From Owenia fusiformis (taxonomy: Eukaryota; Annelida; Polychaeta; Sabellida; Oweniidae): a stretch of 64,000 bases of DNA. The notes under the pieces are model-generated. The model was not told where the DNA came from. It did no database searches and worked only from the letters and a program-made list of their open reading frames with translations. Shown in pieces: positions 39,101-51,100 of this stretch. The DNA lies in the NCBI GenBank assembly GCA_903813345.2, contig CAIIXF020000011.1, positions 10,264,842 to 10,328,841 of the forward strand. The letters are read 5' to 3'. Each line of letters starts with the position of its first letter. Position 1 is the stretch's first letter. The translations under genes were made by a program, and so were the position numbers.

Positions 39101-42100
39101 TTTCTTCCCAGCCCTTCAGGTGAGACAGAAAGATGCTATGAGTATCAGAATGTCTAGTCATGGCAATAAAATAACAACTATAGATGAGCCTTCTCATAGT
39201 CTGATCATTTTCATTCTTGTGATTTATCGCATGATATTGATATATCAACAATCTCTCAAGAGAAAATACCACTAAACACTTGCAGATTTGAGAGTCATTC
39301 AGCTGGGACTCAATATGGTGCTCCATCTTTTTAAAATGTGCTATCCTGCCCCTTCAAAGCCTGGCACTTACTTCATCTAGCGAAGGTATGAAGGCTGCAT
39401 ATATTATGCCAGGCCCTAGATGGGAGTAATAACAGAATAATTGGGAGGGAGTAGAGCTCCCTCCTAGGTCTGAAACCACTTCCCCACCCTCACCTCATGT
39501 AAAAACTATACTACTAAACATATTTATGAGAAATGATAAATTATATTTGAACATGACTGTATTCACGCCTTCTATAGACTGTGAACCATGTCAACATTTT
39601 ACCCGGGGTATATATGTCAACACTACCCTTGGTAATACGAGTAATGTGTGACATCAAGAGGGCTGTAGTAATGGCAGACCATAAGTTGAATATTCGAAAA
39701 AATTTGGGGAGTTTTCATGATTGAATTGTAATATATACCTCAGAGCAGGTGTGATATTGACAATGACCCCTTAGGGCTAGGTACAAAAGCTTTCGAACCC
39801 CTCACTCCCTTGCATAGCCATGTGGAGTGTATTTGTCAATATAACACCTGCTATTCAGTCTATATTTCTTAAATAATAGAAGTATAGATGACGTATAGAT
39901 GAGAATGATCTTCCAAGCATTAAAGCAAGTAGTAGCAGTAAGTAGCAAGTAAAGCAGTACCCACCTGAGATTTTGAAAATAGGTTTGCACCCACCTGAAA
40001 ATCCATATGCACCCACTTGAAAGTCAGAAAAATCATGAAAAATTGGCATTTGACCAATTTTGGTCTAAATTGTAAAAATGAAAATTTTGTACCAACCTAA
40101 GAAGAAATCCTGGGGAGATCACTGGATGATCTTAAAACTCAAGTTGACCTCTGTTTGTAGAGAATGAACCATATACTGTTGTTGAAGAGATTCCCACTTT
40201 TGATCACTTATGTAATTGTTTGGTCTTGGATACTTACCTATCATGTTTATTGTAATATCCTATATATTGAGATGAATATGAAGAAGACCTAGAATATGTA
40301 CATGTTCCTTAGTAAATCCAGAACGAAGTATTATGAGCCCCCTTCCAGTTTCTATTACTAGCCCCCCCCCCCTCTCTTAACCTGCCTCTCATGCAATAAC
40401 TATAAAACTCAGATGTCACTGGTCAGTAACGAGCGATGGTATATGCCATATAAGCCTGGTTTAGTTCAAATATCAAAGTATTACATCGTCTATAAAGTAG
40501 TTTAAGTCAATGAAAACTATAAATATCTTCTCAACTGACACCAGTGAGATGTACATTATTTACCTGAAATGGTTGATATTAAGTATAATCAAAGTATAAA
40601 TGATAAATATATATATATCTTGAAAATTCTACTTAAACCCTGTATTTATAGAGAATGGAAATCATCTACTATTATGAAGGTGATGATGCCTTCTTTTGAT
40701 CACTTATGTAATGGTATGGTCTTTGACACCAATCATGTAAAATGTAGTACCTATATATTGAAATGAAAATGAAGAAGACCCAGAAGATGTAACCTTTGAA
40801 TATCCAGAACTATATAAATGAGAATTATACTAAGGCTGATTAGCTCTGCCCCCTCCAAATTCTGTTACGACCAGCCCCCCCCCCCCCCCCCCCCCCCTAC
40901 GCTCCCCATGCAACAACTTTTACACTTATATGTACATTATTTACCAGAAATGCATGGTATTAAGTATATTCAAAGAACTTCAATATAAATGTATCTCAAA
41001 AGTCAAGTTAAACTCTGTCTTTTCAGAGAATGGTAATCATTTACTATTATGGGGGCGACGCCCACTTTTGATCACTTATGTAGTAGTATGGTCTTTGACA
41101 CTTACCAATTATATAAACTGCAATATCCTTTATGCTTAAACAAATGCTTGAACTTCCCTGGCCATTTTGGGTGTGCTAAAATATTCTTATATCTGTTGAT
41201 TTGAAAAATAATCCTCATTCTATATTATGTACCTGTACAGGTTTGGCCAAAATTAAGGATTTTTCAATGAGAATTGTGGTTTCCATGGAAACCATGAGTG
41301 ACAGGTGATTGAACCTTAACATACTACCTCAGCATGATCCAATCAACTCCCCATAAAATTCTTATGATGATTGAAGACCAACTGAAGGATTTATTCAATG
41401 ATGATAAAGTACCCCCTGTAATTTTCCATTTTAGGGTCAAAAACGCCAATTTGACAACTTTCGCCCCGGATACGGCACGTCAGACAAACATTTTCTGAAG
41501 TATCACATAAAAATACATAAGAAACAAGTAATTTCAATTTGTTCACGAACTAATACATTTTTGGGTGCTAGCTTACTACCTAATAATTGTATTGAACCAC
41601 TTATACTTATATGTACAGAACATGTATATTCTTTATTTTTTGGTTTCAGTATAATGTTCACACTGTTCTTATAAATAGACAATACCAGATCAAATGTCAT
41701 TCAAACAATCCTAATGAAAAGATTACCAATATTTGGAAACAACTAAATGTTACATTTTGGATTTCATTGATATCCTGTCATAGTCCTAAATTGTATTTTG
41801 CTGGAACATTTTATTTAAACAAATGTCCCTGACATTTCCCTGACATATCTAGTTTCAAAATTCCCTGACATTTTTTACCCTTTTTGCCCCAATTTTAAAA
41901 TTCCCTGACATTTCCAGAACCTAGAAAAATAAATCAATTTCCCTGACATTTCCAGGTGTGTATGAGCCCTGACACAATTACACCCATTCAGAATTTCACT
42001 TTTTGAAATTGGAGAAAAGTGGAAATGATATCATTCCTAGAACAATAGGGTGACTGATTTCTCCTGGGCTGTTACAATGTACCTGTTCCAGCTTCTGAAG

Positions 42101-45100
42101 CAGGTTTGTTAATATATGTTTGGCTGTGTCTGTCTCCTGTCTTGCCCAATACAGTCTTGCTTCCTCTAATCGCCATGACCACACAACACCTAACTCCTCC
42201 CTCTCTGTCTCTCTCAGTAGTGCCATACAGCGTTCCCCAACCTTATAAGGCAACAAACATGATTATATAGTTTGGCAGCATGTAAGCCTCCAGAAAACTT
42301 TGTCATAACTTATTCTATTATACCTTTCTCATTTAAACTGACCTCTCGATAAAAAACAATCGTGGGTTGTTCTGGTGTTCCTGGAGATATTTTGAGCTAA
42401 AATGAGAGGATATACGCTGATGAACAATTGGGGCAAAGATTTTGTACAAATACTCATGATAAAGGCGTCATTATCACGATTGCTCCTTCCATTGCTTCAA
42501 TATTCAATTAATTTTTCATTTTTTTGTTGTGCCTCATATTCTGCACTGGAAATACCATTATTAACAATGTAATTCTATATATATTTAATATACTGTACAT
42601 ATTTAATATGTTCACCCAAAACACACTACCCGGTAACCGGACAATTCATCCCCTAGACAACTCATCCCTGGACAACACATCACCTAGACAAATCATCCCC
42701 TGGACAACTCATCCCCTAGACAATTCATCCCCTGGACAACTCATCCCCTAGAAAATTCATCCCCTGGACAACTCATCCTTTGGCATGTTTGAGTAATTTA
42801 TGTAATATTATTAATTCATATATTATTCAAATGATTTTTAAATGTATTGGTTATCATGATCAGTTTTAGGTTTCAAGATCATTACATGACCTCCACTCGA
42901 TTATGTTGTAAACAGATTGTTTCGGTAACAAAATGTCAGAGCCTCAAAGGTAAGATTTTTGTATTTTCCTTATTTCTCCAGTAGTAGGCAGAATATCATA
43001 TGTCTAAGAAAATGTACATGTGTACATGCAAACAAATAGTTCAGAAGACAACACAATCCTCGATTTAATACCTCACTTTTGTTACAGAACTTCAAAAATG
43101 GTTAAGATCTGCACTTCTTACTCTTTCCATTTACATAACAAAAGTGAGGTATTAAAGCTACGATTCTGTTGTCTTCTGAGTACAAGTGAACAAAGACAAT
43201 CTGGAAAGTTGTTTAAAAACTGTGATATACCATGGTACTACTATGGTATTGTCAAGGTGATAATCAACCAATTAATCTGTAATTTGTTTTTTAAATATTT
43301 ACCTTTAATTTTACTTTTAATATACAATTTCAATATTATGTTAACATTGACTGAAGAAGCTGCGTTGATGTCATAAGCTCCTTTGATGTCATAATATGTT
43401 TGTTGTTCAATGTTCAAATATTCTTTAATCCAAAGATTATTTTTTCACAGCAGTCACAGACGAAGTTACTAAAATTCATGTTACAAAATTATGCAGAGAG
43501 AAAACTTTATTTTTTGTCATGAAATATTAAGTCGTGTAACATAAGGACAAGAGATGAACGTTTTAATGGCACGTTTGACTGTTTGACCATTTTATTTGTG
43601 TCAATAAAGTGAAAAATAATATTTAGAATGATTCAAGATGTATTTAATTTTTTGTTACAATATCAATGTCAAAGAAGTAACATATTTAAAGTGAAACTTA
43701 CACGCTCCCTGTACTTTAATAGATTTACTAAAATGTATCTTGTATTGCTTTCAAGTTTTACTTCACTGCACCCACTATTCTCTATCTGCCTATATGTTTC
43801 TTTGCCAACAATAATCTACAAACTGCTTGATGAATCTATTTTATGTCTGGTAGAATTAGAACTCTATAAATAAATGTAAAATGTTCAGAAATATGGAAAT
43901 AAACCCATGTCCTCCATTTGCAACTTAACTGTACCCTGTTTCCCTTTTAAATGTGGTCACGTGGTAGGGTAGTATGAATAGTATGGACCCTCTTTATTAC
44001 AGATACCCAGCCATCTCCCACAAAGTGAGCCTCATACACACATGCATGTAGCAAACGAGTGAGAAAACAATGCCAGTAGTTTACCTGAAGTCTTGATGCC
44101 TGTCTAGCAAAGCAGGCCTGTTTCTCCAGGTGCTCCATGAGGCCTTTGTACAGTGTAACATCTCTTGGCCTCTGTTGGTGGCATACCCTTAGCAGCACAG
44201 ACCTTGTGATCATAACCTAAACAGGACATTACATGTTGTTCACATTTTTAAATGGAAAACGGGTTAACTTTTGGATGACTGTGCAGTACTGATGTATGTG
44301 TGTTAATTATTTATGAGCAGTGTACCTCTTCCAAGAACTCATAATCATTCATAAGACATATGTCCTGTTGTTTCCACTGTTGCAGAAGTTGATTAGTCCC
44401 CAGTACATTGAAAAGTGCTTCTCCAGTGTGTTGTGTTTCATTGACACTTTGCAGTGTGGCCAGAGATGAGTACAGACAGCGTGCACTCTCCATACTGCCT
44501 TGTCCCAATGCACAGATGGCGCTGTGTCTGAAAAATAACAGCATACTGACACTTTCCATACTTAAAACAGACAAAAAGATGGATGGATGGGCACATGTAA
44601 TATGTTCAAGTGACAACCCTTTATGTATTAAAATAACACATTTTGTTTTCAAGCAACTGACCTAGTCATATCAATTGCAGTGTGGAACCTTGATTGGTCT
44701 TTATCCAGAATGGCACACAGACTGCTATACATGCCTTCATTGAAACCACACTTCTCATCTAATCTGAAATAAAAGTAGTTAATGTAATATATATATCTCT
44801 CAGCAGTCTGCCAATTACTCACCATATTGGAGTCTTCTGATGAATATATACTGTACATGTACAGTCTTCAGGCCCGTAGCCAGGGGGGGTTCGCAGGGTT
44901 CGGGTGAACCCCCTCCCCCTGGCCAAAAATTCTTTCAAAAGCATGCAGTTTTTCACCATTTTGAGCACTTTTCTTGTGATTTTAGCCATATTTGGGCCAA
45001 AATTGTCAAATGTGAACCCCCCCCCTAGAAATTTTTGAAAACTGAACCCCCCCTTGGCAAATCCTGGCTACGGGCCTGGTCTTGTAGATGTAATCAGTGC

Positions 45101-48100
45101 AACCATTTTATATTTTTTACATACATGTATAAGAATATTTTTTCTAATGTCTCCATAACGTTTATGCAACTTTGATTACTTATATTTCACCAACCTGCTT
45201 GGTGTATCTAGGGTCCAGTTACAGTTTTTCCATGAAGTCTCATACTGGAAGTGTTGTATTTCTGGAGTCTGATCAAGTCCTTGGAACACCAGACCTTGTA
45301 GGTACGTTTCTAGCACATGGGACACACCAAACTTCTGCAGGGACTTAAACAAACAAGTGTGGCTCATTATTTCATGCAAGTGCATACATGTATTAAGTTA
45401 AAACATCTAGCTTAAAGATCTCATTAGCCTTTGGGCATGATGGGTAACTAACAAGTAATAAAAAAGGCATCTGTATCCTGTAGTAAACAAGACAACAGCA
45501 ACACCAATATTATAGTTGCTCCAATACTTTTCCAGTCATAGTAAAAACATAGAATTACACATTCTTTAAAATTAGTCAAATTTTCATCAGACAGTGTAAT
45601 ATTCTTTTGAGTATTCACATATAAAATTTCAAAAAAATGCTACACTAATTTTTCAGTTCGAGTAGAAAAAATAGAACAATTTATTCCATAGATAGCATGA
45701 TATTCATAGGATAACATGTCAAAATAAAAAAAACGGTATTTTTGTAAACAGTGGTAAAATATGATATTTTTGACAAATTTTCACTTAACCATAGCATACG
45801 GTGTTTAATGACATATGGCGCCGTTTGCTATGAATTATGGATTTTTGCTACTTCAGACTCAAAACGAGGCTAAGTGTCAACATCGCCGGATCATTTGGAA
45901 AATTCGAATTAAATCACTTAATTTCCGACGATTCTGATGATGACTTTAACTATGGAATAAAAAGAACATCCTATGATTTACTCGTGATATGATTTTAATC
46001 CACTCATGGATATTGATATGTACACTCTCTCGCTACACTCACTCTTGCAGATATCATATCCATTCGTGGATAAAAATCTTATCACTCATAAATCATAGGA
46101 TATCCTCTATTTACACAATCAAAACTTCAAATATCATATTTGAAATCTACATGTAAAATTGCATCTAGAAATGTGGTTTCAAAAATTGTTTAACAACTTT
46201 GAAAATTTAATTTTCTTGGAAAATGTGACTTCTAGGTATCACCAAAATCACCAAAAGTGAAATATATTTTCTTTTACTGGAGATTTTTCAATTTGTATAA
46301 CTATCAGATACGTAAGGGTAAAATGGAAATTGACCCAATAGAACTGAAGAATATAGATGTTTAAGGGAACTTTCTAATATATCTGCCATATTAACTCACA
46401 CAAATTAGCCACCTGGTGGTGAAACTGGTAACTACCTACTGGCATTTTGGTTATTGCTATTCACTAGCAAAATTCTCATAAGAGAATGTCATATGCTTCC
46501 AGATTTTCACATATCAAATTTCGACAAAATCGCTCCACTACTTTTCCAGTTAAAGTAAAATAACACACATAAAAGTGGCAGCCATTTTTGGAAGATAGCC
46601 AAATCCTCATAAAGATTGCTACATGTATATTCACATATCTAATTTAGATAAAATCTCTCCACTACTTTTAAAAAAACTTTTTTTGCATTTAAAACCTACA
46701 TGTACATGTATTGATGTTACAGTTTTACTTGTAGCTAAAATAATGTAACTCAAATGAAACCAGCAGCCATTTTCAAAACTGGCTTTCAAAAAGAGCTTCT
46801 ATTCACATGAGGCATGTACAAACTAGAACTATAGAAAAACAGCAACTCCACAGAGAATCAAATTCCATCAATAACAAAAAAGGTTTTGATGAATTGTGGC
46901 CATCTTGAAAATTCTTTCTTGAACAGAGGTTCTATGTTCGAAGGCATCTGTTTGAACCAAATCCATTCACTGATATTCGAGGTATCAAAGATTATGTTTT
47001 TTTATGAAAAAAGCAGCCATTTGAACTAAAGCTGCCACACTGAAAATTTGTTCTTGAGCAGAGCTCCTTTGTCCCTCAGCAATGTGAAATAACAAGCTAT
47101 GATATTGGTTAACACGCCAGAAATGAACATAATATTATTTACGTTGACCTCAGGTCACCTTCGTTGTCAAGGGTCACAGCACAGACCAAGTCTTAAAAAG
47201 GCAAATAGCTAGATATTGACCTTTTACCTTGAAATGACCTAGACCTCTGACCTCGTAGAATTCCCACCAACCCACTTAACATGAGGGCTCAAGGTCAAAT
47301 GGTCTACCAAATGTCAGCTTGCTTTATACTTAAAAGAAGAGATTATAAATTCTACCCATATTAATGGGGTTCTATTAATTGAGGTTCCTCAGGCTTTTGG
47401 ACGAGCTTTGGTGGGTTCAACATTTTGTTTCATGGAAACACTCCACTTGTTATGTTATGTTATGTTATATTTATTTTCATATTATAATTATTACAATTTG
47501 AATAACAAGGTTTGCACAAGACGCTGGGCGTATACTGTGTAGTTTACACCACATTACATTGTAGTGTATATATAGCAAGAGCACATTCTTTGATGATAAG
47601 GATCACTAGGTTAGCAATGAAACATGAACAAAATGAACCATGACATGATATTTGATATTAGATGTAGGTGGGGAGGAGAAGTGATTTCAAAGACGATTTA
47701 AACAAAGATAAAGTAGAAGACATAATGATGTTTTCATTTACTCCATTCCAAACTCTTGATAGTTCTACTTTTATTGACTTTTCACCAACTTTGTTTTTAA
47801 ACATATATGAACGTATACGGTCTTTATTTCTAGTTTCATGGTCATGTGTATCAGCATTTGTGGAATAGAATTGATTAACAAGAACACAAATGTGTACAAT
47901 ATGTCCCCACCAATGGGTGATCCCATGAAATGGTTATCCTGAAAATGAGTAGACAAGACTTTACTGACACAATTTGAGGACGGAAAGTCCAAAATGGCCG
48001 CCTTAAAATTTACCCAGAATCCCCAAAAATTAGCTAGTTCTAGATTTTCATACTAAGAACCACCCCTGAAAATTTGAAATTGATCCGTCAAACAGTTAAA

Positions 48101-51100
48101 CAAGACTTTACAGACAAGATTTTAGGATGGAAAATCCAAAATGGCTGCCTTGACATTTACCCAGAATGTCAAAAAACTAATCAGTTCTAGATTTTCATAC
48201 TAAGAATCATCCCTGAAAATTTGAAATTGATCTACCAAACGGTTCACCTGAAAATGCGTAGACAAGACTTTACAGACAAGATTTTAGGACAGAAAATCCA
48301 AAATGGCTGCCTTGACATTTACCCAGAATGCCAAAAAACTAATCAGATCTAGGTTTTCATACTAAGAATCATCCCTGAAAATTTGAAATTGATCTAACAA
48401 ACGGTTCGCCTGGAAATGCGTAGACAAGACTTTACAGACAAGATTTTAGGACGGAAAATCCAAAATGGCTGCCTTGACATTTACCCAGAACGCCAAAAAA
48501 ACTAATCAGATCTAGATTTTCATACTAAGAATCATCCCTGAAAATTTGAAATTGATCTACCAAACGGTTCACCTGGAAATGCGTAGACAAGACTTTACAG
48601 ACAAGATTTTAGGACGGAAAATCCAAAATGGCTGCCTTGACATTTACCCAGAACGCCAAAAAACTAATCAGATCTAGATTTTCATACTAAGATTCATCCC
48701 TGAAAGTTTGAAATTGATCTACCAAACGGTTCACCTGAAAACGTGTAGACAAGACTTTACAGACAAGATTTTAGGACGGAAAAAACCAAAATGGCCGACA
48801 ATAAAAAAGTGATTATGAGTTTTTGCTGATTTCCTTTTACAAAATTATCACATATAACTACTGTTAACAATAACATAGGCTTTTTCAACAAAGTACACCT
48901 GGAATTATTTATAAAGCTACTAAATATTTAAAGTATGAAAACTCAAAAACACCATTCAATATGATACAAAGTATTATCGCGCGCTAACTTTTCTTCAGAC
49001 ATTCAAAATGGCTGACATGACTGGGCTAACAGGTCCAAAACCTAATCAGATGTAGAATGAAGTGAGCTGAACAAGATGTTAAAGTTTTAAAAGCAACTGT
49101 GAAGCCGTTTTTCTTAAAGTTTGCAGACAAGGATTTTAGCATTTGACCTCAAAATGGCCGACAGGAAGTAGCTATCGAGTTAATTTTTTTTCATCCACAT
49201 CTGTATGCACTCACAAGTTATTCCTGAAAATTTGAAGGTGATACCTGTAGCGGTTTTGGAGAAAACTGCCGGACGTACGGACGGACAGACAGACAGACAA
49301 ACAACCAGACAGACAGACGGACGGACGCGCCTAGGACGACAATATGGCCCCACACTATGTGGTGGGGACATAAAAAGGTGATATGGGAACTTGTCAGGTT
49401 TATTCATATTTTGGTATGCAAAGTTGGCAACATTCAAGTTAAATATGTCATAAATATTTAAGATTCTAAGATCTTTCAATAAAGGGGCAGCATGAGCTAA
49501 CTTACTAGAATTTGTTATTAACCTGGCAAATTTCTTCTGGAGTATATGTAGAGGCTTGAGGAGTTTTTTATCAGCATTACCCCAAATTATATTACAGTAA
49601 TCAAGCCCTGAATGAATAAGAGCATTATAAATTTTCATTTTCGAACAGTTGTCAAGTAAGTGCTTAGAAGTATATAATATGTGTATAATTTTAGCTATTT
49701 TCCCTTTTAGTTTTTGAGTGTGAAGTTTCCAATTTAGTTTGTCATCGATTAGGACACCAAGAAAATTAATGTTATCCTTCCTTGTAATATTTTTGTCATC
49801 AATTTTTATCTTGATTTCTTCAGGGTTATATGTTCCTCTTTTAGGTGAAAAGAATAAAAAATTAGTCTTTTCAATATTAAGTGATAACTTGTTAGCCATG
49901 AACCAGTCATTGACTTTTTTAAGTTCATTATTTGCAACAGATATGACTTCCCTGCATGGGTTTAATTATCAAGATATAACTTGAGATGGACATCTATAGC
50001 TGGTCACTGCTTGTTAGCTTGAGAATGACTTTGTTCTTTTTTCTTCTACAATTTGGTATTTATTCTGCTTGTTAGCCTTGCCCAAGTCGGTCTCTTTTAC
50101 TTATCTTGATTTCTATTATGACTGCCTTGTACCCAAGAGAAAGCCACATGCTTAACCGACCCAATCTTTATGTCGGTAAAAGTTGATTAATCAACGACAG
50201 CCCTGTAGAGTTAGCTCATTATTATGCACGGTCAAAAACAAGTACACTTTTCACCGGGACTTTTCACGAACAAATCTTGCACGAATTCATCATGAAAATA
50301 CAAATATTTTATCAGATAAATATCAATCAGAGTTTAGTGGATGCCGGAGCATCGATTGGATAACCGGAGGTGATAAGATTGAAACAATAAACGTTGAAAC
50401 GATCGCTGAATTCAAATGATCGAACATGTAGGCTGAGATTGAATCACTGATCGACGACTGAATGACCCGCTACATTTTCATTTCAAGTCGTAGACGGGAG
50501 GTTTGCCTTGTTTATGCAGCTCAACCTGATAACGTTTTGATTGGTCAATCAGCCTGAAGTCACATGTCGTGTCGTCCACGCGATCTGTCAATCAATAAGG
50601 TTTCGCGATACCCCTGATAGCGTAGCTATTATGGAAATCTCGAAACCGTTGAATATCTCAGCATAATATCAGCGGAGATGTATTGGATTGTACAAGGAGG
50701 TAATAATTCAAGATCAGATTAGTAAAAAAATACCGACTTGGGCAAGGCTATCCGCTTGTCATTTCATGAGTTATTTTATTCCTAACCATGTGGCACCTCA
50801 CTAATGTGCTATATCATATCACTGTGTCCTGTGTTTGGCTGAACTGATGGACAGATAGAGTCGTTCTCTATATCCTCCCAACTTTGTCTAATGGGATAAA
50901 TGTAGGATGGCTATCTTGTGTTTTGATTGGCCAGATTGAAAAGTATCATGCCTAACAATATGTGTGAATATCATTTACCACATTCTAACTTACATGTAAA
51001 AGACCTAGTTGAGTGGCTGTAATAGGGTGGGACATCTCCAGGTCATAGGCACTGAGAGCCTTGCCCCACTTGTCTTCATGCTCATATGTTCTGATCCTGA

